A stretch of DNA of 64,000 nt from NCBI RefSeq assembly GCF_003025035.1, contig NZ_PYJN01000016.1:62001-126000 (forward strand), written 5' to 3'. Within the stretch, counting starts at the first letter, position 1, and each line of letters begins with the position of its first letter. The notes under the pieces were generated by a model. That model did no database searches, was not told the DNA's origin, and saw only the letters and a list, made by a program, of their open reading frames with translations. The position numbers were made by a program, and so were the translations under genes. The stretch comes from Rhizobium sp. SEMIA4064. Its GTDB lineage: Bacteria; Pseudomonadota; Alphaproteobacteria; Rhizobiales; Rhizobiaceae. Shown here one piece after another: positions 44,750 to 54,056 of the stretch.

Positions 44750-45511
44750 TCAGTAGGTCTTGAAGGATGCGATGGAACGGGTGATCAAGCGATCGATATC
44801 GCTCGGATTGTCGTGCTCGAGCACATAGTGCTTTGCCTTGGTGCCGGCGAGCGCCTTAATCAGCTTCGGCCACGGGACAGTGCCGTGACCGAGGTCGGCC
44901 CAGCCGTCTTCATCCTTGTTTTCGCCAGCCGGGGCGATGTCCTTGACGTGGACGGAGGAAATGCGCGAGCCGAGCTTTTCGATCCATGCGAAGGGATCTG
45001 CGCCGCCGCGGACGACCCAGGCAATATCAGCTTCCCAGGAGATATCCGGAGCGCCTTCGAAGATCTGTTCGATCGGCAGCGAGCCATCGGCCTGTTTGAC
45101 GAATTCGAAGTCGTGATTGTGCCAACCGAACTCGAAGCCGGCATCCTTGTAGGGCTTGCTCATCTCATGCAGACGCTTGCCGAAAGCGAGCCAGCCGGCA
45201 GCATCCTTCGGGCGCTGATCGGCGGCCAAGTGCGGCGCATAGATCGAATCCATGCCGAGGACCTTGGCAACGGTCAGCGATTTCTGCACCTGCCCATCAA
45301 GGAAATCCGGGCTGAAATGGCCGCTCGCCATGGCCAGGCCGTTCTTGTCGAGCTCGGCACGCAGGCTCTTCAAACCAGCTTCGTCCAGATCGGAATAGAT
45401 GCCGCCAAAACCTTCGACTTCCGCATAACCGGCCTTGCCGAGCTTTGCGAGGATATCCGAATAAGGCTGAAAATTGCGGGCGCTATAAAGCTGGAATCCA
45501 AGTTTCGTCAT
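44750..45511 (-). CDS. sugar phosphate isomerase/epimerase-like TIM barrel protein
   Basis: A 253-residue xylose-isomerase-like (AP endonuclease family 2 fold) protein. It begins MTKLGFQLYSARNFQPYSD, and metal-ligand segments are visible in FGWHNHDFEF, DIAWVVRGGADPF, VHVKDIAPAG and YVLEHDNPSD. These family members typically pair with a Gfo/Idh oxidoreductase in sugar or inositol-like catabolism, as here. ATG 45511 has GGAGGAAATATCG upstream. Exact substrate unknown. Confidence 0.85.
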   Translation of the reverse strand: MTKLGFQLYSARNFQPYSDILAKLGKAGYAEVEGFGGIYSDLDEAGLKSLRAELDKNGLAMASGHFSPDFLDGQVQKSLTVAKVLGMDSIYAPHLAADQRPKDAAGWLAFGKRLHEMSKPYKDAGFEFGWHNHDFEFVKQADGSLPIEQIFEGAPDISWEADIAWVVRGGADPFAWIEKLGSRISSVHVKDIAPAGENKDEDGWADLGHGTVPWPKLIKALAGTKAKHYVLEHDNPSDIDRLITRSIASFKTY

Positions 45512-45591
45512 CGATATTTCCTCCAATGGCCTCGCGGCCGTCTGTTTTGGGCCTGCGGCCCGTAAGTCGCCACCGAAAGGCGGCTGGTATC

Positions 45592-48054
45592 TCAGTCCAC
45601 CGATTGGCTGGACTGCAAATCGTAGAAGCGGAAGTCGGGAACGCTGCCGGCAAGCGGTTTAGCCGGCGTGAAGACGATGCGGCGGCTCTCACCGGCGGCA
45701 AGATCGAAGGCGTTGTCGGAGTAACGCCCTTCCGTCTCGCTTTCGATCATCACGAACAGCGCCAATCCCTTCGCCGTCACGGTGAGCTGCAACGTGCCGT
45801 CCTCCTCGATCTCCTCCCGTTGCACGGTAAGACCTGCGGGTTGAAGCTCCAAAGCCTTGTAGGTGCCGTGAACATAGTGCCCCTCGCCGCCCATTCCGTT
45901 CGATGCGGTGAAATGCCACGCCAACAGGCAATCGGCCGGCACCTGAGATACGTCGATCGACAGCGCGGTGACGGCCGCATCCGGCGTGCAGACCGCATGA
46001 GCCTTCGTCAGCGGCACGCGCTCGCCATCGAGCTTGAGCAGCGACACGGCAATGTCGACGGTGACATCGGCATTGGTGTCATTGACGAGCGAGAAGCGGA
46101 TGGTCTGGTTGTCCTCGGAGGGAATGGCTGCGACCGAAACCGGCTGGAAGAAGCGGCGCACGAGATAATGCATCGCCTTCCAACGCCCGCCGTAATCGAG
46201 GCTCGACCAGGAAGCCACCGGCCAAGTGTCATTGAGCTGCCAATAGATGGTGCCCATGCAATGCGGCTTGAGCGACCGCCAATATTCCACCGCCGTCTTG
46301 ATGGCGAGGCCCTGCTGCACCTGGCTCAGGTAGACGAAATTCGGAAAGTCCTTCGGGAAGCGGAAATAGCGGAACATCGTGCCGGCGATGCGCTCGTTGC
46401 CGCCGGCATTCTTCTGGTGCAGTTCCATCACCGGCGACGCGATATTCATATCCTTGGCGGCGGCATAGGTCTTGATGACAGGCAGCGACGTGTAGGACTG
46501 GAAACCGAATTCCGAGCAGAAGCGCGGGCGCACGGAACGGTAATTGTCGAAGGACTTGTTCTCGTGCCAGACCGACCAGTAATGCATGTCGCCGGAGCCG
46601 TCGGCATGCCAGGCGTCGCCGAAATTGAGATAGCCGGACGCCGGGCTCGACGGCCACCAGATCGCGTCCGGCGCAGCTTTCTTCATCGCCTGCTCGATCG
46701 TCCGATTCAGGCGATCGTAGGAAACAAGATAGCGGTCGCGATCCCTGCGGGATTCCTCGAACCAGGTGAGCGCCCCCACGAGCTCATTGTCGCCGCACCA
46801 GAGCACGATCGACGGGTGCGTCGCCAGGCGCTTGACCTGATAGCCGACCTCCGCTTCAACATTCCCCAGGAAATCGCCGGTCGAGGGATAAAGATTGCAG
46901 GCGAACATGAAGTCCTGCCAGATCATCAGACCCAGGCGGTCGCAGATATCGTAGAACCAGTCATGTTCGTAAAAACCGCCGCCCCAAATGCGGATGATGT
47001 TCATGTTGGCTGCAGCGGCCGACTGCAACAGGTCCTCGGTCAAAGCAGGGCTTGAACGTGAAAACAGCGCATCTGCCGGAATCCAGTTGGCGCCGCGGGC
47101 GAAGATTTCGCGTCCGTTGACCTTGAGTGCAAAACGGCTGCCCGCTTCATCCTCGTCCGTGATCAGCTCGACGGTGCGCAGACCGATCTGCCGGGTCACC
47201 GTCTCGGAATTGGTCTCGACGGAGAGCATGTAAAGAGCCTGTTCGCCGCTGCCAGCCGGCCACCAGAGCTTTGGCTTGTCGATATGGAGGACATGCGTCA
47301 CCGAGGTCTCGCCGGCATTGACGCCGATGTCGAGCCGCACACGTTCATCGCCGAGCGAGAAATAGACTTGGGCTACGCCGATGCCCCTTGCGAACAGCGC
47401 CACAGTCACCATCAGGTCGACCGAGCCGTCGGTATTGTGCACCTGGCGGGTCACTACATTCTCGATGCGGGCAGTCTCGAGCTTCTTCAGCGCAACCGTG
47501 CCGTAGAGGCCGAGCGGTGCGACAGCGATATTCCAGTCCCAGCCGAAATGGCATTGCGGCTTGCGCAGCATGTTGCCGTTCGGGATTGGCGAATTGGCGG
47601 TGCTGTAGGGAATGTAGAACGGCTGCTTTGCCTGAAGTTCCGCACCCGCCTTGATGCTCGAATGCAGCACGATGCGGACGGTATTCTGGCCCGTCTTCAG
47701 TGCCTTGGAGACATCTGGGCGGTAGCGCTGGAAGCAATTGTCGCCTTCGAGGACGAGCGTATCGTTGACATAAACGCTCGCGACCGTGTCCAGATAGTCG
47801 ATGTCGAGATACCAGTCGCCTTCTGCATCATCGAGCGTAAAGCTACGTTCGACTTGCCAATCTTGCTTTGCGACCCACTGCACCACCTCTTCGTTGCGGC
47901 CGAAATAGGGATCCGGAATGACGTCTGCGGCATGAAGGGCGGTATGGACGTCGCCCGGCACGGGCATGGAGATGGAATGATCGCTGTCCGGCGAGGTGAG
48001 CCGCCACTGACCAGCCAGATCGACAAAAAAAGTGCCATTAAGTGAAGACGACAT
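45592..48054 (-). CDS. glycoside hydrolase family 2 beta-mannosidase
   Basis: Removes terminal beta-mannosyl residues from manno-oligosaccharides. The 820-residue protein has the GH2 sugar-binding domain (about 1-185), Ig-like middle domain (about 190-285) and TIM barrel. The acid/base Glu is in LWCGDNELVG and the nucleophile Glu in CSEFGFQSY; RIWGGGFYEHDWFYD is also typical of beta-mannosidases. No signal peptide, so it is cytoplasmic. ATG 48054 has GGAGGTCCG upstream. It sits between the ABC transporter genes and the small catabolic enzymes. Confidence 0.92.
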   Translation of the reverse strand: MSSSLNGTFFVDLAGQWRLTSPDSDHSISMPVPGDVHTALHAADVIPDPYFGRNEEVVQWVAKQDWQVERSFTLDDAEGDWYLDIDYLDTVASVYVNDTLVLEGDNCFQRYRPDVSKALKTGQNTVRIVLHSSIKAGAELQAKQPFYIPYSTANSPIPNGNMLRKPQCHFGWDWNIAVAPLGLYGTVALKKLETARIENVVTRQVHNTDGSVDLMVTVALFARGIGVAQVYFSLGDERVRLDIGVNAGETSVTHVLHIDKPKLWWPAGSGEQALYMLSVETNSETVTRQIGLRTVELITDEDEAGSRFALKVNGREIFARGANWIPADALFSRSSPALTEDLLQSAAAANMNIIRIWGGGFYEHDWFYDICDRLGLMIWQDFMFACNLYPSTGDFLGNVEAEVGYQVKRLATHPSIVLWCGDNELVGALTWFEESRRDRDRYLVSYDRLNRTIEQAMKKAAPDAIWWPSSPASGYLNFGDAWHADGSGDMHYWSVWHENKSFDNYRSVRPRFCSEFGFQSYTSLPVIKTYAAAKDMNIASPVMELHQKNAGGNERIAGTMFRYFRFPKDFPNFVYLSQVQQGLAIKTAVEYWRSLKPHCMGTIYWQLNDTWPVASWSSLDYGGRWKAMHYLVRRFFQPVSVAAIPSEDNQTIRFSLVNDTNADVTVDIAVSLLKLDGERVPLTKAHAVCTPDAAVTALSIDVSQVPADCLLAWHFTASNGMGGEGHYVHGTYKALELQPAGLTVQREEIEEDGTLQLTVTAKGLALFVMIESETEGRYSDNAFDLAAGESRRIVFTPAKPLAGSVPDFRFYDLQSSQSVD

Positions 48055-48110
48055 CGGACCTCCAGAACCGCTGCATATGGAGGCGACAAAAGCCGCCTCC
48101 ATTCATGTGA

Positions 48111-49202
48111 TTATATTCTGAGCTCTGTCTCAGCGTCGAAGAGCGAGGCGAGCGACATATCGAAGCCGAGCTTCACACGCGCACCCGCGCTGAAGCGCCG
48201 CGCCCCGTTGATACGCACCGACATGGTGTGGCCAGCGTGCTTGAGCCAAAGCAGGTTATCGGCACCCATCGGCTCTTCGATATCGACGGTCGCATTGTGC
48301 ACCTCCGTATCGGGACCCAGATCCTCGTTCACCTTGATGTGCTCGGGCCGAACCCCGAGAATGACCTTACGGCCCGGCTCCAATGCCTCGCCGGCATCAT
48401 AGCCAGCGAGCGAGAAAATCACATCATTGGTGGCGAAGGCTATCTTGCCCTCGCGGCTCACCAGCTCGCCATGCAGGAAATTCATCGACGGCGATCCGAT
48501 GAAGCCGGCAACGAAGAGATTGCGCGGCCTGTTGTAGATCGTTGCCGGATCGTCGAGCTGCTGGATGATGCCGCTCTTCATGATGGCGATGCGGTCGGCA
48601 AGCGTCAGCGCCTCGATCTGGTCGTGGGTGACATAGATCATCGTGTTCTTCAGCGACTGGTGCAGACGCTTGATTTCGACGCGCAGTTCCGAACGCAGCT
48701 TGGCATCGAGGTTCGACAAGGGCTCATCGAACAGGAACACGTCGACATCGCGCACCAGGGCACGGCCGATCGCTACGCGCTGGCGCTGGCCACCCGAAAG
48801 CTCGGCCGGCTTGCGCTTCAAGAGCGGCTGGATCTGCAAGATCTCAGCGGCCCGCGCGATGCGCTTGTCGATCTCCGCCTGCGGCAGCTTGGCGACGCGC
48901 AGCCCAAAGGAAAGGTTCTTTTCAACCGTCATCTGCGGATAGAGCGCATAGGATTGGAACACCATGCCGATGCCGCGATCCTTGGGCTCTTCCCAGGTGA
49001 CGTTCTTGCCCTTGATGAAGATCTTGCCTTCGGTGATGTCCAGCAGGCCGGCGATGCAGTTGAGCAATGTCGACTTGCCACAGCCGGACGAGCCGAGCAG
49101 CACGAGGAATTCGCCGTCGTTGATCTCGAGGTTGAGGTTTTTCAGAACCGTGACCGCGCCGAAATCAAGCGACAGGTCTTTGATGGAAACGCTGCTGGTC
49201 AT
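48111..49202 (-). CDS. ABC transporter ATP-binding protein, UgpC/MsmK type
   Basis: Energises the carbohydrate ABC importer of this operon. The 363-residue protein has Walker A GSSGCGKST, the LSGGQRQRVAIGRAL signature, Walker B VFLFDEP and the H-loop VTHDQ. The C-terminal TOBE/OB regulatory domain (about 235-363; GVRPEHI) is typical of the CUT1/MalK group. It begins three bases after the stop of the second permease. Confidence 0.95.
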   Translation of the reverse strand: MTSSVSIKDLSLDFGAVTVLKNLNLEINDGEFLVLLGSSGCGKSTLLNCIAGLLDITEGKIFIKGKNVTWEEPKDRGIGMVFQSYALYPQMTVEKNLSFGLRVAKLPQAEIDKRIARAAEILQIQPLLKRKPAELSGGQRQRVAIGRALVRDVDVFLFDEPLSNLDAKLRSELRVEIKRLHQSLKNTMIYVTHDQIEALTLADRIAIMKSGIIQQLDDPATIYNRPRNLFVAGFIGSPSMNFLHGELVSREGKIAFATNDVIFSLAGYDAGEALEPGRKVILGVRPEHIKVNEDLGPDTEVHNATVDIEEPMGADNLLWLKHAGHTMSVRINGARRFSAGARVKLGFDMSLASLFDAETELRI

Positions 49203-49205
49203 GGA

Positions 49206-50147
49206 TCACCCCTTCACGGCGCCGGCGGCAATGCCGCGAACGAAAAGCCGTCCCGACACGAAATAAACGACCAATGGAACAAGACCCGTCAGGATCGTTG
49301 CAGCCATGTTGACGTTGTATTCCTTCACACCCTGGACAGAATTGACGATATTGTTGAGCTGCACAGTCATCGGGTAATACTCCGGCCTGGTGAAGACGAC
49401 GCCGAACAGGAAGTCGTTCCAGATGCCCGTAATCTGCAGGATCATGGCAACGACGAAGATCGGCAGCGACATGGGCAGCATGATCTGCAGGAAAATCTGC
49501 CAGAAACCCGCCCCGTCGATACGCGCAGCCTTGAAAAGCTCCACGGGCAGCGATGCGAAATAATTGCGGAACAGCAAGGTCAGGATCGGCATGCCGAAGA
49601 TGCAGTGCACCAGGATCAGTCCGCTGAGCGTGCCGTAGATCCCGATTTCGCGCAGCACGATGACGATCGGATAGATCATCACCTGATAGGGGATGAACGC
49701 GCCGACGATGAGGATCGCGAAGAAGAAATCCGCGCCCTTGAACCGCCAGTTGGCAAGCGCATAACCATTGACTGAAGCGACTGCGATCGAAAAGATCGTG
49801 GACGGCACGGTGATGCGTACGGAATTCCAGAACCCGCGGGAAAGACCGTCGCAATTGAGACCGGTGCAAGCCGTTGCCCAGGCTTTCACCCAGGGTTCGA
49901 ACGTGATCTCCAGCGGCGGTGCGAAGATGTTGCCAAGCCGGATTTCCGGCATGCCCTTCAGGGATGTAACGATCATCACATAAAGCGGCAGCAGATAGTA
50001 GGTGGCGGCAACGAAGAGCGTGCCGTAGAGCATGATGTTGCGGCCGGAAATCGCGCGGCGCGGCTTTGCACCCTGCGGTTCCGAGAGCGCCTTGTCAGTC
50101 GCAACGGCGCCGCTGTTCGCATTCTTAAGAGTGATTGTATCAGACAC
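49206..50147 (-). CDS. carbohydrate ABC transporter permease, MalG type
   Basis: Inner-membrane subunit of a CUT1 importer, 313 residues. The N-terminus is extended and soluble (about 30 residues), followed by six transmembrane helices. The cytoplasmic EAA loop reads KAARIDGAGFWQIFLQIMLP, which docks the ATPase. It overlaps the other permease by eight bases. Confidence 0.93.
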   Translation of the reverse strand: MSDTITLKNANSGAVATDKALSEPQGAKPRRAISGRNIMLYGTLFVAATYYLLPLYVMIVTSLKGMPEIRLGNIFAPPLEITFEPWVKAWATACTGLNCDGLSRGFWNSVRITVPSTIFSIAVASVNGYALANWRFKGADFFFAILIVGAFIPYQVMIYPIVIVLREIGIYGTLSGLILVHCIFGMPILTLLFRNYFASLPVELFKAARIDGAGFWQIFLQIMLPMSLPIFVVAMILQITGIWNDFLFGVVFTRPEYYPMTVQLNNIVNSVQGVKEYNVNMAATILTGLVPLVVYFVSGRLFVRGIAAGAVKG

Positions 50148-51045
50148 GGTTGCGCCCTCCGCCGAATTCCAGATAGGCCCAGGGGATAATGACGATAGCG
50201 ACGGTCACCAGCATCATGGTGGAGGCTGCAAACCCCTGACCGAGGTTCTGCGCCTGGAACATGTAGTCGTAGACGTATTTCGCCGGGACTTCCGAAGCGA
50301 TGCCAGGTCCGCCGCTCGTTTGCGCGACGACAAGGTCGTAGACCTTGACGATACCGCTGGCGATGATGACCAGCGTGGTGATGAAGACCGGGCGCATCAT
50401 CGGAATGACAATGAACAGATAGGTCTTCCACATGGGGATCCCATCGACGCGCGCTGCTTTCCAGATGTCTTCATCGATGCCGCGCAGGCCGGCGAGCATC
50501 AAGCACATCACAAGGCCCGTTCCCTGCCAGAGCGCAGCGATCAGCACGCCGTAGATGACGATGCTCGGCGTATAGAGCGGATCGAAGGTGAAGGTGGTCC
50601 AACCGAGCGAACGCACCACCGACTGGATGCCGAATTCGGGATTGAGCAGCCACTGCCAGACGAGGCCGGTGACGATGAAGGAGAGGGCGAAGGGATAAAG
50701 GAAAATCGTGCGGAAGGTATTTTCGAACCGGATCTTCTGGTCCATCAGCGCAGCCAGCACGAAGCCGATGACGAGACTGAAGATCAACGAAAAGATGCCG
50801 TAAACCGCGAGATTTTCAATGGACACGACCCACCGAGGTGCTGCCCACAGGCGGTAGTATTGATCCAGTCCGACGAAGCTGAGACGTGGCAGCAGCTTCG
50901 AATTGGTGAAGGAATAAACGACCGTCCAGATCGTGCCGCCCAAAAAGATGACGACAGCCGTAAGGATCATTGGAATGGATGCAATCTTCGAATTCAGATT
51001 GCGCAGATATTGATTTGGCCGGCCGGCTTTCGCTTGACCCGTCAT
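50140..51045 (-). CDS. carbohydrate ABC transporter permease, MalF type
   Basis: The other inner-membrane subunit, 301 residues with six transmembrane helices. Its EAA loop is KAARVDGIPMWKTYLFIVIP. The stop overlaps the start of the MalG-type permease, so both are translated as a pair. It lies 212 bases downstream of the binding-protein gene, with an intervening hairpin. Confidence 0.93.
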   Translation of the reverse strand: MTGQAKAGRPNQYLRNLNSKIASIPMILTAVVIFLGGTIWTVVYSFTNSKLLPRLSFVGLDQYYRLWAAPRWVVSIENLAVYGIFSLIFSLVIGFVLAALMDQKIRFENTFRTIFLYPFALSFIVTGLVWQWLLNPEFGIQSVVRSLGWTTFTFDPLYTPSIVIYGVLIAALWQGTGLVMCLMLAGLRGIDEDIWKAARVDGIPMWKTYLFIVIPMMRPVFITTLVIIASGIVKVYDLVVAQTSGGPGIASEVPAKYVYDYMFQAQNLGQGFAASTMMLVTVAIVIIPWAYLEFGGGRNRV

Positions 51046-51207
51046 TGTGCCTCCTCCTGAAGCGCGACTGCTTCGGTGATCTGGAACTGGTCAATGACCG
51101 CAGCTCCTGCCGCTCCCTCCTCATCGGCGGTCGACCGTCACATCCGTGTGGGCCGGCCGCCTATAAGAAGCGCTGTAATTAGCCGGGTAACATGATGCGT
51201 CCCGACC

Positions 51208-51238
51208 GTGATACCGACCCACAAGGGGCCGGTATCAC
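51208..51238 (-). terminator. intra-operon hairpin after the binding-protein gene
   Basis: Perfect 9-bp stem GTGATACCG / CGGTATCAC with a 13-base loop, 20 bases after the stop of the binding-protein gene and without a T-run. Such hairpins usually protect the upstream message end and lower expression of the permeases relative to the binding protein. Confidence 0.65.
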
Positions 51239-51257
51239 TACAGCGAGAAGATTGGGA

Positions 51258-52493
51258 TCAATCGGCCGCAGAGATGATCTCGACGAAGCGCTTCTGCGCC
51301 GCTTCCGGCGTCATCGAAGGACTGGCGAAGAACTCGGAGAACAGATCTTCTTTCTGCTTCTGCGTATCGGCAGAGAGAAGTTGGTCCGTACCCTGGATCA
51401 CATTGCCCTTCTTCAGAATCTCCAGGCCCTTCTTCATGCAGTCGTTCGCCGCTGCGAGGTCCACATCGCCACGCACGGGCAACGAGCCCTTCTTGAGATT
51501 GAAGGCAACCTGGGTCTTCGGATCGAGAAGCGTCTTGGCGAGAGCTTCCTGAGCCTTCGACTTCGCCTCGTCCTTCAGCAGCGGGAAGTAGAATGCGTCA
51601 CCGCCCGTCGAGATGATTTCGTTGACACCGAGACCCGGAAGGCAGGTGTAGTCCGTGCCGGCCTTTTGCCCTGCGAGGGCAAATTCGCCCTGCGCCCAGT
51701 CGCCCATGATCTGGCCGCCGGCCTTGCCGGTGATGACCATGTTCGTCGCCTGGTTCCAATCCTGAACGTTGGAGCCCTTGGACATCTTGCGGGCGTCGTC
51801 GGCGGCCTTGAAGACCTTCGCGATTTCCGGACCGGCCGCTACTTTGGCATCCCTGTCGCCGAATACTTTCTGGTAGGTGTCCTTGCCGGCGATCGCGACC
51901 ATCAGCACGTCGAAGGCACCGGTTGCCTGCCAGGGCTGACCGCCTACAGCGAGCGGAACGATGCCTGCCTTCTCCAGCGCGGGAGCGGCGGCGACAAATT
52001 CATCCCAATTCTTCGGAACCGGAACGCCGGCCTTCTTGAAGGCGGCATTCGAAAGCCAGAGCCACTGCCAGGAGTGAATATTGACCGGTGCGCAATAGAT
52101 CTTGCCGTTGATCGTGCAGGAATCGAGCAGGCTCGACGGACGGATAATGTCCTTCCAATGCTCCTGCGTTGCGACATCGGTCAGATCGCGCATGAGACCG
52201 GCCTGCACAAGCTCCTCGGCCTGACGTCCATGGTTGAATTGGGTGGCACCCATCGGGTCGCCGCCGGTGATGCGGCTGACCATGATCGGACGCGCAGTGC
52301 TGCCCGAGCCGGCAATCGCACCATCGACCCAGTGATTGCCGGTCGCGTCGAACGCCTTTGCCAATTCGGCCACGGCGGCAGCTTCACCACCGGACGTCCA
52401 CCAATGCGTTACTTCAAGGTCAGTTGCCTTGGCCGCACCAAGCGGCAACGCGACGGAAGCAGCCAGTGCAACGGCCATCAAACGAATATTCAT
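51258..52493 (-). CDS. carbohydrate ABC transporter substrate-binding protein
   Basis: Periplasmic family 1 (CUT1) binding protein of 411 residues. It has a signal peptide (MNIRLMAVALAASVALPLGA, cleavage near AKA-T), then TDLEVTHWWTSGGEAAAVAELAKAF, and a typical two-lobe sequence with IMGDWAQGEF and GGDAFYFPL. The ligand is unknown; the operon enzymes suggest a manno- or xylo-oligosaccharide. GGGAGGAG precedes ATG 52493. First gene of the operon. Confidence 0.93.
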   Translation of the reverse strand: MNIRLMAVALAASVALPLGAAKATDLEVTHWWTSGGEAAAVAELAKAFDATGNHWVDGAIAGSGSTARPIMVSRITGGDPMGATQFNHGRQAEELVQAGLMRDLTDVATQEHWKDIIRPSSLLDSCTINGKIYCAPVNIHSWQWLWLSNAAFKKAGVPVPKNWDEFVAAAPALEKAGIVPLAVGGQPWQATGAFDVLMVAIAGKDTYQKVFGDRDAKVAAGPEIAKVFKAADDARKMSKGSNVQDWNQATNMVITGKAGGQIMGDWAQGEFALAGQKAGTDYTCLPGLGVNEIISTGGDAFYFPLLKDEAKSKAQEALAKTLLDPKTQVAFNLKKGSLPVRGDVDLAAANDCMKKGLEILKKGNVIQGTDQLLSADTQKQKEDLFSEFFASPSMTPEAAQKRFVEIISAAD

Positions 52494-52510
52494 GAGTTCT
52501 CCTCCCTCAC

Positions 52511-52522
52511 TGAAACGTTACC
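52511..52522. promoter_or_regulatory. LacI-type operator candidate, binding-protein side
   Basis: TGAAACGTTACC, two mismatches from the perfect palindrome TGTAACGTTACA. It lies 18 bases upstream of the binding-protein ATG, where a bound repressor would block early transcription. Confidence 0.55.
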
Positions 52523-52829
52523 GGAAAAACGTAGTCTAATCATTTTCAACGCGCAACCGCCCGCCCGCAAAATTTTTCAGCAAGCTCAAATATACCACTT
52601 AAGATTACATTCCTTCTCCTAAATAAGCCAAAGTGCCCGACTATTCATCTCATCATTTCCGGGTGACGAAGCAATTTAATTTATTGATTATATTTCGTTA
52701 TTTTCATCATCATTCACCAGCTCCTTTCAATTGCCTTTCGCACTTGCAAAATTTTCGGCAGGACCTGTGGATTCAACTGCCGGGTATACCGGCTCTATCG
52801 ACGTCAGAAAAAGCGCTCGACTTTTCTAC

Positions 52830-52841
52830 TGTATCGTTACA
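52830..52841. promoter_or_regulatory. LacI-type operator candidate, regulator side
   Basis: TGTATCGTTACA, one mismatch from the palindrome TGTAACGTTACA, about 90 bases upstream of the lacI-type start. It shares CGTTAC with the other site, consistent with one regulator acting at both ends of the region. Confidence 0.55.
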
Positions 52842-52932
52842 GATTTTCGAGACGAGGGAGGAGTGACCACATCGCGCATATGCTTGCAGCGCTACGGCAG
52901 GCAATATAAGCGGATGGTCGCGGGAGGCAGCA

Positions 52933-53973
52933 TTGCAGGACATGGACAGTAAGAAGATTTCCGGCGGCGGCACGCAATCCGCCCACGAGCGACCGACGCT
53001 CAAGACGATCGCCTTCATGACCGGGCTCGGAATAACCACCGTCTCACGCGCCTTGAAAGATGCTCCTGACATCGGCGCCGAGACCAAGGAGCGCGTGCGC
53101 ATGGTCGCCCGGCAATTGGGGTATCAGCCCAATCGTGCCGGCGTGCGTCTCAGGACCGGGAAGACCAACGTTATCGCCCTGGTACTCAGCATCGACGAAG
53201 AAATCATGGGCTTCACCAGTCAGATGGTCTTCGGCATTTCCGAGGTTCTGGCCGGTACGCAATATCATCTTGTCATTACGCCGCACTCGCATAGCAAGGA
53301 CCCGCTGGTCCCCGTGCGCTATATTCTGGACACCGGCTCGGCCGATGGCGTCATCATCTCACGCACGGAGCCGGACGATCCGCGTGTGGAACTCATGCAC
53401 GAGCGCGGGATGCCTTTCGCGACACATGGGCGCACGAATATGGGAATTTCCCACCCTTTTCACGACTTCGACAACGAGGCTTTTGCGCGCGAGGCGGTGC
53501 GTGCCCTGGTCGCCAAGGGGCGGCGGCGGATCGCGCTTTTGCAGCCGCCGGGCAAACTCACCTATTACCTGCACACCCAGATCGGCTTTCAAACGGGACT
53601 GCGCGAATGCAACGCCCAGGAGGTTCCGCTGAGAGCCAGTACCGACACGACGCTTTCCGAAATCAAGGATACGGTCGAGGAACTGATGCGTTCCCCCCAT
53701 GCGCCTGACGGCTTCGTCTGTTCCAGCAGCGCCGGCGCCATCGCCGTCAATGCCGGCCTCGAAGCGGCAGGTTTCCGTCTCGGCCACGATATCGATATGG
53801 TCGCCAAGCAATCGACGGATGTGCTGAGCTGGATACGCCCGGAAATCATCTCGATCCTCGAAGATTTTCGCCAAGCCGGTCGGGAACTGGGTAAGGCGGT
53901 CATTGCGCGCATAGACGGCGTCGAGCCCGAGTTGCTGCAAAGTATCAGCCCGCCTGTCTGGCCAAAGAGCTAA
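52933..53973 (+). CDS. LacI-family transcriptional regulator
   Basis: A 346-residue repressor-like protein, divergent from the sugar operon and presumably its regulator. The N-terminal helix-turn-helix ([20 protein letters not shown], residues about 22-45), hinge helix ([12 protein letters not shown]), and periplasmic-binding-protein-like effector domain are visible. The start is TTG 52933 with GGGAGG five bases upstream; ATG 52942 in frame has no well-spaced site. Effector unknown, likely a sugar of the pathway. Confidence 0.9.
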   Translation: MQDMDSKKISGGGTQSAHERPTLKTIAFMTGLGITTVSRALKDAPDIGAETKERVRMVARQLGYQPNRAGVRLRTGKTNVIALVLSIDEEIMGFTSQMVFGISEVLAGTQYHLVITPHSHSKDPLVPVRYILDTGSADGVIISRTEPDDPRVELMHERGMPFATHGRTNMGISHPFHDFDNEAFAREAVRALVAKGRRRIALLQPPGKLTYYLHTQIGFQTGLRECNAQEVPLRASTDTTLSEIKDTVEELMRSPHAPDGFVCSSSAGAIAVNAGLEAAGFRLGHDIDMVAKQSTDVLSWIRPEIISILEDFRQAGRELGKAVIARIDGVEPELLQSISPPVWPKS

Positions 53974-53993
53974 CGAAGCTGACCTTCACAAGA

Positions 53994-54030
53994 AAAAGGC
54001 CCGCCGAAAATGTCCGGCGGGCCTTTCCTT
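53994..54030. terminator. bidirectional terminator between the lacI-type gene and gnd
   Basis: Stem AAAGGCCCGCCG / CGGCGGGCCTTT with an eight-base loop, A-rich on the left and CCTTT on the right. Confidence 0.88.
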
Positions 54031-54056
54031 TAGTCTCTTCAATCCGAAGCGGCGGA

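Larger units (their letters stand above)
52494..52932. other. 439-base divergent control region of the sugar operon and lacI-type gene
   Basis: AT-rich region without a gene. It holds two operator-like palindromes (52511-52522 and 52830-52841) and must carry both promoters. I cannot pick a convincing -35/-10 pair. Confidence 0.6.
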
